A stretch of 16,588 nucleotides of DNA from CAZAGD01 sp049699975 (GCA_049699975.1 JBNAWB010000067.1:1-16588), one strand, 5' to 3'; shown: positions 7,332 to 15,495, counted from the stretch's first letter. Notes: generated from the sequence alone by a model not told the origin. Program-made: numbers and translations.

Positions 7332-8636
7332 TTATTTCACCATCTTGGGAAGCCAGAGCGCCAGTTCAGGAAAAAGGATAAAAGGGATTAAGACCGCAAA
7401 TTCAATGAACACATAAGGCATTGCTCCCCGTAAGATTTCTTCCAGAGAAAGCTCCGGAATAATAGATTTCATAGTATATAAATTTAATCCTACGGGCGGG
7501 GTAATCACTGCCATCTCCATATTCATTACTAAGATTATACCAAACCATAAAGGATCATATCCCAAAGCCTCAATGGCCGGCAAAAAAATGGGGGTGGATA
7601 TAATAGTAATGGAGGCCGCGTCGATGAGCATGCCCATAAAAACATAAATTAGCATGATTAACAAAATAACCGCATAAGGCGGCCAGGGCAATTGCGTACA
7701 GAACTCACTTACCCGGTCCGGAACGCGGGTATAGGTCAAAAATTGGCTAAATATAAAGGCACAAGCCAGAATAATAAGAATGCTGGCCGAAGTGCGGGTA
7801 CTGGCTGAAAATATTGATTTAATATTACCCCAGGTCAAAGAATGGTAGATGAAATGGGCAATTACCAAAGCACCAACACAAGCTACGGCCGCCGCTTCTG
7901 TAGGCGTGCAGAACCCAGTATAGATTGAACCCAGAATAAGGATAATTAGAGTCAAAGGAGGCCACAAGCGTTTCAGCACAATTAATTTCTCTGGCCAACT
8001 GAATTTCTCATCTGGGGGAGGAGCGAGGGCCGGATTTAACATAACCCGAATAAGAACATAGAGCGCCATCGCGATGGCCAGGAAAATTCCGGGGATGATG
8101 CCCCCAATGAAAAGCTGGCCCACCGAAGTTTTACTCACGGAAGCATAAAGGATAAAAAGAATGCTGGGCGGAATAAGCATAGCTAAAGCACCGGAGGCCG
8201 TAACCGAGCCCGCCGCCAGACTCCGGTCATACCCCCGCTTCAACATCTCCGGGACGGCAATAATGCCGATGACGGCCACTCCCGCAATGCTTACGCCACA
8301 CATAGCCCCAAAAATGGCGGCCGCAAAAATACTGGCAATGGCCAATCCTCCTGGAATTCGGTACAGCCAACGATGAGCAGCTTCATAAAGATCGGGGCCC
8401 ACGCCAGTATTAAAAAGAATTTCTCCTAACAAAATATAGAGCGGCACAGCCACCAAAGTAAAATTAGCTAATTGGGCAATTATGGATAATGGGGCTTGAG
8501 ATAGGCCAATTGGCCCACGAATAAGGTAAATGCCTACTATCCCCGCGATCCCCAGAGACAAAAAAATAGGTACCCGCCCCAGAATTAACACCACGAGCAA
8601 GAAAAAAGTCAGCAAGATAGTCCCTTCCGTGCTCAT
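7332..8636 (-). CDS. dctM: TRAP transporter large permease DctM (system 2)
   Basis: This is a second DctM, 434 residues, with the same architecture of about twelve hydrophobic segments. Landmarks are GAMCGVSIAGVAVIG, IPPSILFILYAS, the GFCTPTEAAAVA motif, and ITPPVGLNLYTMKS near the C-terminus. The ATG overlaps the dctQ stop by four bases (ATGA). It differs considerably from the system 1 DctM, so this is not a recent duplication. It is the last gene before a 502-base gap with repeats; no clear intrinsic terminator follows. Confidence 0.95.
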   Translation of the reverse strand: MSTEGTILLTFFLLVVLILGRVPIFLSLGIAGIVGIYLIRGPIGLSQAPLSIIAQLANFTLVAVPLYILLGEILFNTGVGPDLYEAAHRWLYRIPGGLAIASIFAAAIFGAMCGVSIAGVAVIGIIAVPEMLKRGYDRSLAAGSVTASGALAMLIPPSILFILYASVSKTSVGQLFIGGIIPGIFLAIAMALYVLIRVMLNPALAPPPDEKFSWPEKLIVLKRLWPPLTLIILILGSIYTGFCTPTEAAAVACVGALVIAHFIYHSLTWGNIKSIFSASTRTSASILIILACAFIFSQFLTYTRVPDRVSEFCTQLPWPPYAVILLIMLIYVFMGMLIDAASITIISTPIFLPAIEALGYDPLWFGIILVMNMEMAVITPPVGLNLYTMKSIIPELSLEEILRGAMPYVFIEFAVLIPFILFPELALWLPKMVK

Positions 8637-9112
8637 GGCTCTTTCCCTTGGGAAGGTTCTTCTTTAATTCTTTTGATTAAATGGGTTAAAAATTCCCAGG
8701 CCATCAAGATCATGCCCAAAGGAATTAAGGCATACATAATCCAAACGGGGAAACGAAAAGCCCCAGATAAATATACTTTCCCCAAATAAGTACTCCAGGT
8801 GGCTTTTAAACCGATCCATACCAGGCAAACACAAAATAATATTCCTAAGATGGATGTGCAAATACGCGAAATCTTCTGCCCCTTTGCCGGAAGGCGCAAA
8901 TAAATTAGGTCCATCTGGATATGTTGATCTCTTTTAACCAATTCTGCTCCGGCTAAAAGGGTGATAAATACTAATAGAACCTCATTAAGCTCCACGGACC
9001 AATCTGTAGGCTTAGCCAAAAAATACCGCATAATGGTATCGTAAGTGGTGGTCACCATCATTAATCCGATGGTTACTTGGGAGAGAAAAAACAAAAACCT
9101 GGAGATTTTCAC
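8633..9112 (-). CDS. dctQ: TRAP transporter small permease DctQ (system 2)
   Basis: This is a 159-residue four-helix subunit partnering the adjacent DctM. The start is GTG at 9112 with only a weak purine-rich site (AAAGAGA). The first helix is followed by MRYFLAKPTDWSVELNEVLL, the DctQ signature with the conserved R-Y-F and W-S-x-E-L. It lies 102 bases after dctP2. A 19-codon out-of-frame open stretch (9168-9109) ends on the GTG start in a GTGA overlap; I regard it as probably chance, though it would be suited to coupled translation. Confidence 0.92.
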   Translation of the reverse strand: MKISRFLFFLSQVTIGLMMVTTTYDTIMRYFLAKPTDWSVELNEVLLVFITLLAGAELVKRDQHIQMDLIYLRLPAKGQKISRICTSILGILFCVCLVWIGLKATWSTYLGKVYLSGAFRFPVWIMYALIPLGMILMAWEFLTHLIKRIKEEPSQGKEP

Positions 9113-9214
9113 TTTATCTCTTTCAAATTGACAGCAAGCTCATGGGGAGGAAAAATTATTTCACCCATCTTAATTGAAAGCCAATTGATTTAGAAATGCA
9201 TATTTAGCCGCTTA

Positions 9215-10228
9215 TTATTTAGTGGCTAACTCGATAGCTTTGGCCCCCACGTCCGAAGGAACTTGCTTCTTCCACCATTCCCAGACTGGTAGACAAGCTT
9301 CTTTGAACCTTTTGGCTTCTTCAGGAGAAGGATTTACAATTTGAACTCCGGCCTTCTTAATCAAGGGCCAATATTTCTCATTATGCACTTTAATGAGGGT
9401 ATGGAAACCTTCTTCTTCCATAACTTTTCCGGCCGCTACCAATATATCTTTAATCTCTTTGGGTAGCGCTTGCCAACGATCGTAGCGCATATACGGTTGA
9501 CGACCATAAGAACCAAAATAACCCATGGTCACGTATCGGTAAACTTCTTGCAAACTGCGGCCGGGTACGGTGCCTGTATAATGGATGGATCCATCGATCG
9601 TCCGCCTCTTTAAGGCTTCATACAATTCTGCGGAAGGTAGAGTTGTGGAAGCAGCTCCCAATGCCTTAACTACTTCCGCCTCTAAAAGCCCGGCCGTCCG
9701 GAGGCGCATCCCTTTAAGATCTTCTTTGGTTTTGACTGGCTTATGCACCGTCCAAATCAACTCCGGTGTACTAGCCACACTAGCCAGCATGATCAAATTT
9801 TGCTTAGCCAATTCTTGATTAATAAGGTTAAAGAGCGGAGTTCCGATGCGGGTCTTTTTACTGAAATCAAATTCATCTTTATAAAGGTAAGGAAGCTCCA
9901 TGATCCCCAAAATTGGCGCCGTACTCATGACATGGGAATCTGTATGTACTATTATGTCTGCCGTTCCTTGCAATAACCCAGGGATAAGCTCTTTGGCCTG
10001 TAAAAGTTTTCCCGAATGATAAAATTCGATTTGCACTTTCCCTTTCCCGTGCTTATTCACATAATTGACAAAAATCTCGTCAGCCGGGAAATAGTCATCA
10101 TACGAAGGCGGCAGAAAATCCGCCATAATCAGTTTTAATTCCTTACCTAGGGCAGGATTTCCCTGGATTCCTACCCCCAAGAAAAATACCACCACCAACC
10201 AGATTAAAAATTTTTTCATATTGTCCAT
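9215..10228 (-). CDS. dctP: TRAP transporter solute-binding protein DctP (system 2)
   Basis: This is a periplasmic binding protein of 337 residues from the ATG at 10228. AGGAGG stands nine bases upstream and the ORF then opens with a clean signal peptide (MDNMKKFLIWLVVVFFLGVG). The frame is open further upstream to 10408, but those 60 codons run through the 103-bp repeat and would bury the signal peptide, so I reject them. Family features are EFYHSGKLLQAKELIPGLLQG, then GMRLRTAG with the ligand-binding Arg177, then SAELYEALKRRTIDG. The substrate is probably a carboxylate, unknown beyond that. It has its own promoter candidate upstream. Confidence 0.94.
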   Translation of the reverse strand: MDNMKKFLIWLVVVFFLGVGIQGNPALGKELKLIMADFLPPSYDDYFPADEIFVNYVNKHGKGKVQIEFYHSGKLLQAKELIPGLLQGTADIIVHTDSHVMSTAPILGIMELPYLYKDEFDFSKKTRIGTPLFNLINQELAKQNLIMLASVASTPELIWTVHKPVKTKEDLKGMRLRTAGLLEAEVVKALGAASTTLPSAELYEALKRRTIDGSIHYTGTVPGRSLQEVYRYVTMGYFGSYGRQPYMRYDRWQALPKEIKDILVAAGKVMEEEGFHTLIKVHNEKYWPLIKKAGVQIVNPSPEEAKRFKEACLPVWEWWKKQVPSDVGAKAIELATK

Positions 10229-10303
10229 TTTCTCTCCCCTCCTCAAAAATCTCGGGTTATTAAAATTAATTTCCCCTCTCCCCTCTGGAAACTGGGTCTC
10301 TAT

Positions 10304-10406
10304 GTCATCGCGAGGTAGCATAGCGGCCGTGGCGATCTCGTAACACCAGGAAATTAAATAGCTGGCCACGCTCCCCCGCATCAAGTGCGGGGTCGCTCGC
10401 CATGAC
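10304..10406 (-). repeat. 103-bp MITE-like repeat, copy 2 (inverted relative to copy 1)
   Basis: On the minus strand it starts GTCATGGCGAGCGAC and ends CTCGCGATGAC. It matches copy 1 without gaps, with identical end sequences and an identical CCGCACTTGATGCGG hairpin core; most differences fall in the middle. It lies between the promoter candidate and the start of dctP2, so it would be part of that gene's untranslated leader. The remainder of the 326-base gap (10229-10554) holds the promoter and no gene. Confidence 0.7.
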
Positions 10407-10466
10407 AAAAAAGGTTCTCAGATAATTCTTGATGAATTCTTTTTCTTATTTGGCCAGAATATTGCG

Positions 10467-10495
10467 AGTATAATCAAAAAATTATTTATTGGCAA
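10467..10495 (-). promoter_or_regulatory. Candidate sigma-70 promoter for the second TRAP operon
   Basis: On the minus strand TTGCCA (10495-10490), a 17-base spacer and TATACT (10472-10467) match the consensus at five of six positions each, with ideal spacing. This is the best promoter match I found in the window. It predicts a start near 10460 and a leader of about 230 bases that contains copy 2 of the repeat. Confidence 0.5.
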
Positions 10496-10554
10496 GTTTC
10501 TTTCATTTTCTCCTTAATAAATTTTCTTTGCCTTTTCCCTTTTGGGGTATCTAT

Positions 10555-11919
10555 TTAGGAAACGCCAGATAGACAATCAATTAATCTTCCTGTCTGACTC
10601 ATATTTTCCAAATCATCCACTATTTTAATAATTTTATCAACCCGATCCTGGGTTAAAGTGTAAAGAGCTAATTTCCGAAATTTTTCTTTTATCTCTTCTT
10701 GACTCATTGGGTTCTGCGGGTGGCCTTTGGGATAAATAGATTCATCTTCAAAAACCCGCCCATCTTTAGTTTTTAATTTTATCTGCGCCGCCAAAGTTCC
10801 CGGATACTTTTCCAAAAAAGATGGAACTGACTCGAGGGTTATTTTGCTCATAAATTCTTTGATCTCGGGTTCAGCAATCTTCTCCGCGGTAAAATGCTCC
10901 ATCCCTATATATCCATCAGCAGCAGCCCGCGCCACGCAGTAGGGAATGCTCAAACGGGCAGCCAAAGGAGTTTTCGGATGGTAATTCATCCCCTGGCCAG
11001 GAGCAGTGGGGGTAACTCGAAAATGAATTGCTTCTAAATCTTCCATCTGTAACTTATTTTCCTTCATGACTTTCAAAGTGGCTTGAATAGGAGTATGGCT
11101 GCAAAGGATGGTGGGATAAGCTTTCAAGCTATCGAACATTATTTCGTAAGTATTCCCCAAATTTTCTGTTAAAGCCTCTATGTTTGGCTGCTCAGAATAG
11201 GCGCGGCAGAAACCAGATTTGTATTCTAAGAGTCTTTTGGGGCCAATTGCTCCTTTGGCAATTAACTGCGCGGCCATAATGCCCTTCCAAGCAGCAAGGC
11301 CTGGATGATAACTCTTAGAGAAATCCCCAAAGTCAATACAGTAGCGAAGCCCAGAGGCACTATCCGCGGCCAGGCTTATTACTTGCTCTACTTTTTCTGC
11401 TCCCAAACCTAAAATTCTGGCCGCCGCCGTTCCCGCGGCTATGACACCTAAGGTAGACGTGGGATGCCAATATTTGTAGTGGGTGGGCATGATCGCTTTG
11501 CCTACTCGTCCGGCTACTTCATAAGCGGAGACCAAAGAGGTGATCAAAAGGGAACCCGGAGCGTTCACCTTTTCACCCATGGCCAAAACGGCGGCCACTG
11601 TGGGCGCCCCTAAATGAGAAATCGAACCCAGATGCGTATCATCAAAATCTATGGTGTGCGTCAATGTCCCATTTACTAAAGCGGCTTGCGGAGCAGATGT
11701 TTTAAATCCCTCGATAAAGACAGTCGCTTCGGCCTGACCACCCATTTCATGTACTACATCATATAGCCAACCAAACTCTTCATTGGCCAAAGTGTATCCG
11801 GCAATGGCACAACCCAAGGTATCTAAAATAACTCCTTTCGTTTTCTCGATTACTTCTTTAGAAAGTTGGGCAAAAGATAAATTGCTTACGAACTCAGCTA
11901 ATGTTCTTGTGGCTCCCAT
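10555..11919 (-). CDS. MmgE/PrpD family enzyme (2-methylcitrate dehydratase-like)
   Basis: This is a 454-residue member of the fold shared by 2-methylcitrate dehydratase, cis-aconitate decarboxylase and iminodisuccinate epimerase. All act on poly-carboxylates without metal or iron-sulfur clusters. Family blocks are LDTLGCAIAG (32-41), NGTLTHTIDFDDTH (83-96), HPTSTLG (152-158), KSYHPGLAAWKG (202-213) and KAYPTILCSH (266-275). By alignment with cis-aconitate decarboxylase, Asp91-94, His102, His152, Lys202, Lys266 and His275 are likely active-site residues; this mapping is from memory. GAGGG upstream supports the ATG. No methylcitrate synthase or methylisocitrate lyase is present, so a true methylcitrate cycle is not supported. 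The substrate is probably a di- or tricarboxylate handled with the FAD enzyme upstream. Confidence 0.9.
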   Translation of the reverse strand: MGATRTLAEFVSNLSFAQLSKEVIEKTKGVILDTLGCAIAGYTLANEEFGWLYDVVHEMGGQAEATVFIEGFKTSAPQAALVNGTLTHTIDFDDTHLGSISHLGAPTVAAVLAMGEKVNAPGSLLITSLVSAYEVAGRVGKAIMPTHYKYWHPTSTLGVIAAGTAAARILGLGAEKVEQVISLAADSASGLRYCIDFGDFSKSYHPGLAAWKGIMAAQLIAKGAIGPKRLLEYKSGFCRAYSEQPNIEALTENLGNTYEIMFDSLKAYPTILCSHTPIQATLKVMKENKLQMEDLEAIHFRVTPTAPGQGMNYHPKTPLAARLSIPYCVARAAADGYIGMEHFTAEKIAEPEIKEFMSKITLESVPSFLEKYPGTLAAQIKLKTKDGRVFEDESIYPKGHPQNPMSQEEIKEKFRKLALYTLTQDRVDKIIKIVDDLENMSQTGRLIDCLSGVS

Positions 11920-12005
11920 AATTTTCCCTCTTTCTTCGGTCTATTTTTTATTAATCTTTTCCCCGCCATTTAATTGCCACCGTGATAAATTATTTAAAAT
12001 ATCCC

Positions 12006-12455
12006 TCAAACCAATTCCTGCAGACGTTTCTCTATGGCGGCGAAAGTGCCTTCGGCAAACTCTTTGATCTCGCCCCCAAGGAGAAAGCGGGACAAACGCC
12101 CTATTTTTTCTAATATAGCTTTACATTCTACCCCCGCCTTCTCCTTTCCTTCGGCAGTAATTTTAAAACATACTCTTTGGTCTATTTCCGAAAAAATTCC
12201 TGGCCCGGATAAAGAAAGTCTCACAGTTAAATTTTCCGGAGGCTCTATATCTACTACTTCGCCTTTCACTTTTAAATTTAACTCTGCCCCCAGTATCTTT
12301 GTTTTCAAAATAGCCCGAAAATTATTTTCGTCCAGTATTTCTATATTCTCCATCTGGGGCAGACTACTGAAGATCACCTTGCCTAAAAGACGCCAAACCC
12401 TCTCCGCTGAGGAAGGAACTGAAAATTTCTTCTCCGCCACCACTATATTTTGCAT
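12006..12455 (-). CDS. CoxG-type SRPBCC domain protein
   Basis: This is a 149-residue protein of the SRPBCC (START-like) fold, with the layout of CoxG: FSVPSSAERVWRLL at 11-24, a middle beta region (ILKTKILGAELNLKVKGEV), and the terminal helix FAEGTFAAIEKRLQEL. CoxG proteins accompany molybdenum CO dehydrogenases and have been linked to membrane attachment and quinone binding. Here no molybdenum hydroxylase genes are present. This copy also lacks the C-terminal membrane tail that longer CoxG proteins carry. It begins six bases after the flavoprotein stop, so the two are almost certainly co-translated. A role as a hydrophobic-ligand or quinone carrier for that flavoenzyme is inference. Confidence 0.75.
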   Translation of the reverse strand: MQNIVVAEKKFSVPSSAERVWRLLGKVIFSSLPQMENIEILDENNFRAILKTKILGAELNLKVKGEVVDIEPPENLTVRLSLSGPGIFSEIDQRVCFKITAEGKEKAGVECKAILEKIGRLSRFLLGGEIKEFAEGTFAAIEKRLQELV

Positions 12456-12461
12456 ATGATC

Positions 12462-13925
12462 TTAACTCCAGGGCTTTTCCATGGCGGCATTCCTTCCGGC
12501 GATTCTCCCAAAAACCAAAGCTTCACCGATATTGCAGGCCCCTTGATAAAGGTATCCCCATATAGAACCAAGTTCACCAGCAGCGTAGAGCCTGGGAATG
12601 GGCTTTCCCTCAGGATCAAGGACTCTTGATTCTTTGTCTCGCCGCGGCCCGCCTTGGGTATTAATCAATGCTGGCCAAAGCTGAATAGCGTAAAGAGGAG
12701 GCTCTAATACGCGCAAATCTTCTTTGGGCCTGCCGAAGTCTTCATCTTTACCTGCTCGGCAAAACTGATTGTAACGCGTTATCGTCGCTTCTAATACTTG
12801 AGGGTCCACTCCGATTTTGACAGCCAATTCTCCAGGATTATTGCCCTGCAAAATCCACCCCTTTTTGATCTCTACCGAATTATCTAAACTCCAATTATAG
12901 AGATCGCGGTTATAACCTGATGTTCCCCGACTTAAAGGACCTTTCCGCCGAGTTTGCTCATCAAAAATCGCCCAGAGCGGTACGCGGGGAAACTCCATTT
13001 TTTCAATATCGAAATGGGAGAGCTCTCGATAATATTCATGAATCTCGATGCCCGCTTCATTAACAAACCTGTAGCCATACTTATCTACAAAAATAAAGCC
13101 CTCGCTTAAAAAGGCTATCCAAAAAGCAGCCTCATACTCCGGAGCTTTAAACCCAATTAGACAAGATAAACGCGTCATATGCCACAAATCCGCGCCGATT
13201 TTTTGCGCCATTCTAATTCCATCGCCCGAATTCCCGGGGTTTCCTAAAAACATAACTGGTTTCACAGGCAAATAATCCCATTTAAGGCGAGGATCATTCT
13301 CGTACCCGCCACAAGTCAAGATGACTGCTTGGCGCGCCTTCACCCAGATTGGTTTACCATCTCTTTCTGCCTGGACTCCTATAATCTCTCCCCGGTCATT
13401 ACGAATTAATTCCCGCGCCGGCGTACGGGTCAAAACCTGAATGCCCCGTTTATTTATCAACCCCGAAAGGAATTTCCAGAGACGCTCTGATGGCTTTCCC
13501 TCTTCCAAAGTACCCTTTATGTTATATTTGACTACCATTTCTGCCCCCCGTACATGGGGAAAACCCGCGCCCGCAATCATCGTCGGATAAGCCACTTCCA
13601 AAGGCCTAAATACCTGCACATCTGCCCCCATCTCTCTAATCCAATCTCCATTCTTCATGGCTTCTTCCACAAAAACTTCCAGAATCTCCCGTTCCGTTGT
13701 TTTAAAACTGAGAGTTTCCAGATACTCAAGAAACTCTTTTCCTTTGGGAATAATTATATTACCACCACAAACACGCGTATTCCCCCCTCCTTGCGCCATC
13801 TTCTCTAAAATTAAAACTTTAGCGCCTAAATCATGAGCTGTAACTGCCGCTGCCGTTCCCGCTGCTCCCCAACCGACCACCACTACATCACTTTCTATAT
13901 CCCATTTTTCTGGTATGCCCACCAT
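12462..13925 (-). CDS. FAD-dependent oxidoreductase, fumarate reductase/TcuA-like
   Basis: This is a 487-residue flavoprotein of the succinate dehydrogenase/fumarate reductase/3-ketosteroid dehydrogenase superfamily. Typical reactions make or reduce a C=C next to a carboxyl or carbonyl; TcuA oxidises tricarballylate to cis-aconitate. The N-terminal dinucleotide fold is clear: VVVVGWGAAG (14-23), Glu41, GGNTRVCGG (47-55). The FAD-closing end is YAAGELGSIWG (447-457) with NIGEALVFGRIAG (465-477). In the capping domain AIFDEQTRRKG (319-329) carries an Arg aligning with the catalytic proton donor of flavocytochrome fumarate reductase. The expected HHTMGG-type motif reads NTQGG (422-426), so the substrate-binding His is Asn. 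No signal peptide, haem or Fe-S motifs are present, so it is a cytoplasmic enzyme that needs a separate electron carrier. Confidence 0.85.
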   Translation of the reverse strand: MVGIPEKWDIESDVVVVGWGAAGTAAAVTAHDLGAKVLILEKMAQGGGNTRVCGGNIIIPKGKEFLEYLETLSFKTTEREILEVFVEEAMKNGDWIREMGADVQVFRPLEVAYPTMIAGAGFPHVRGAEMVVKYNIKGTLEEGKPSERLWKFLSGLINKRGIQVLTRTPARELIRNDRGEIIGVQAERDGKPIWVKARQAVILTCGGYENDPRLKWDYLPVKPVMFLGNPGNSGDGIRMAQKIGADLWHMTRLSCLIGFKAPEYEAAFWIAFLSEGFIFVDKYGYRFVNEAGIEIHEYYRELSHFDIEKMEFPRVPLWAIFDEQTRRKGPLSRGTSGYNRDLYNWSLDNSVEIKKGWILQGNNPGELAVKIGVDPQVLEATITRYNQFCRAGKDEDFGRPKEDLRVLEPPLYAIQLWPALINTQGGPRRDKESRVLDPEGKPIPRLYAAGELGSIWGYLYQGACNIGEALVFGRIAGRNAAMEKPWS

Positions 13926-13950
13926 TCTTATTTACCCCCTTTTTATTCTG

Positions 13951-15495
13951 CTATAAGGGAATATTCCCGTGTTTCCTTTCCGCTCGCGTCACTTTTTTAT
14001 TTTCCAGCATCTCTAAAGCTTTAATGATCTGCGGTCTGGTCTCCTGCGGCTTGATGATAATATCCAGTTGCCTCTTAGACGCTGTGTAATATGGGTTCAT
14101 AAACTTCTCGCGGTACTCCTGGATCTTCTCTTCGCGCATACGTTCCTTATCTTCCGCCGCCTCAATCTCTCGCCGATATAATATTCTTACAGCTCCCTCG
14201 GCTCCCATAATGGCAATCTCTGTAGTTGGCCAGCCCAAGACTAAATCTGTGCCCAATTCTTTGTTGCCCATGGCTGCAAAAGCTCCCCCATAGGCTTTAC
14301 GAATGACGCAAGTAATCTTAGGTACCGTCGCCTCTTTCCAGGCGTAAAGCATCTTCGCTCCATGACGAATTATGCCTTTATGCTCTTCCTTCACTCCGGG
14401 GAGATAACCCGGAACATCCACTAAGGAAATTAAGGGAATATTAAAACAGTCGCAGGTGCGAATGAACCGAGCAGCTTTATCGGCAGCATCACAATCAATA
14501 GCTGAAGCTAAAAAGAAGGGATTATTAGCCACAATACCTACAGGTTTACCATTCATCCGCGCTAAACCAACTACCATATTACGGGCAAAACCGGGTTTGA
14601 TCTCTAAAAATTCTCCTTCATCGACGATTAAAGGAATCAGCCGCCGCATATCATAAACTTTCTTGGGACTATCTGGGAGAACTTCTAAGAGCTTCTCCTC
14701 ACACCGATTAGGATCATCATTGGGAGATTTAAGAGGTGGTTTTTCCCGGTAGCTGGAAGGAAGATAGCTTAAAAGTTTTTTTATCTTCTCAATGCAATCC
14801 TGATCATTTTCACAGACCAAATCAGCAACACCGGAAATTTGGCCATGAACCTTTGCCCCTCCTAATTCCTGACTGGTCACCTCTTCCCCAGTCACTTCTT
14901 TGATTACCAAAGGTCCCGTAATAAACATTTGGCTCGTCTTATCGACCATCAAAATAAAATCAGTAAGGGCTGGCGAATAAACTCCTCCTCCCGCACAATT
15001 CCCCATAATCGCCGAGATTTGCGGGACTACACCCGAGGATTCTACATTTTCGGCAAAAATTAAAGAATAAGCTCCGCTCCCTTCTTGAATTCTGCCGCCC
15101 GCCGAATCTATTAAACCCACTACCGGGGCCTGCGCCTGGCGAGCCATGCGTATCAAGGCCGCTATCTTTTGCCCATGGACTTGCCCTACTGAGCCGCCCA
15201 TAACGGTAAAATCTTGCGCATAGACGAAGACCATCCGCCCATTAACTTTGCCATAACCAGTAACTACCCCATCACCCCACGGTCTATTCTTTTCCATGCC
15301 AAAATCCGTGCATTGATGCTGAGCTAACATACTTACTTCTACAAAAGTTCCTGGATCCAGGAGCCGGTCAATTCGCTCGCGAGCCGTAAGTTTCCCTTGG
15401 CTATGTTGTTCTTCAATTCTTTTCTTTCCGCCGCCCAAGCGCGCTTCTTCTTCAATCTGTTTTAATCTTTCTATTTCTTCTTTTAAAGAAACCAT
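13951..15495 (-). CDS. Acyl-CoA carboxylase/decarboxylase carboxyltransferase (beta) subunit
   Basis: This is a 514-residue biotin-dependent carboxyltransferase of the PccB/MmdA family, moving CO2 between biotin and an acyl-CoA such as propionyl/methylmalonyl-CoA. Both crotonase-like halves are complete: GKLTARERIDRLLDPGTF (34-51), DSAGGRIQEGSG, the first oxyanion loop GNCAGGGVYSPALTDF, MFITGPLVIKEVTGEEV, then GIIRHGAKMLYA, KAYGGAFAAMGNK and the ending KHGNIPL. Family members more often read DSGGARIQEG; here it is DSAGGRIQEG. Start has AGAGG six bases upstream. Neither biotin carboxylase, biotin carrier nor a sodium-pump membrane subunit is in the window. Carboxylase and decarboxylase roles therefore cannot be separated, and partners must lie elsewhere. 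Confidence 0.93.
   Translation of the reverse strand: MVSLKEEIERLKQIEEEARLGGGKKRIEEQHSQGKLTARERIDRLLDPGTFVEVSMLAQHQCTDFGMEKNRPWGDGVVTGYGKVNGRMVFVYAQDFTVMGGSVGQVHGQKIAALIRMARQAQAPVVGLIDSAGGRIQEGSGAYSLIFAENVESSGVVPQISAIMGNCAGGGVYSPALTDFILMVDKTSQMFITGPLVIKEVTGEEVTSQELGGAKVHGQISGVADLVCENDQDCIEKIKKLLSYLPSSYREKPPLKSPNDDPNRCEEKLLEVLPDSPKKVYDMRRLIPLIVDEGEFLEIKPGFARNMVVGLARMNGKPVGIVANNPFFLASAIDCDAADKAARFIRTCDCFNIPLISLVDVPGYLPGVKEEHKGIIRHGAKMLYAWKEATVPKITCVIRKAYGGAFAAMGNKELGTDLVLGWPTTEIAIMGAEGAVRILYRREIEAAEDKERMREEKIQEYREKFMNPYYTASKRQLDIIIKPQETRPQIIKALEMLENKKVTRAERKHGNIPL

Noticed and set aside
9109..9168. 19-codon open frame before dctQ2, ending in a GTGA overlap with its start
   Set aside because: Too short, weak ribosome binding site and no recognisable sequence; the overlap can arise by chance.
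10229..10408. N-terminal extension of dctP2 by 60 codons
   Set aside because: The extension runs through the 103-bp repeat and would place the signal peptide internally; the ATG at 10228 has a good ribosome binding site and a normal signal sequence.
10555..11919. Methylcitrate cycle assignment (prpD) for the MmgE/PrpD gene
   Set aside because: No methylcitrate synthase, methylisocitrate lyase or AcnD/PrpF is present in the window, and the fold family has several other known reactions.
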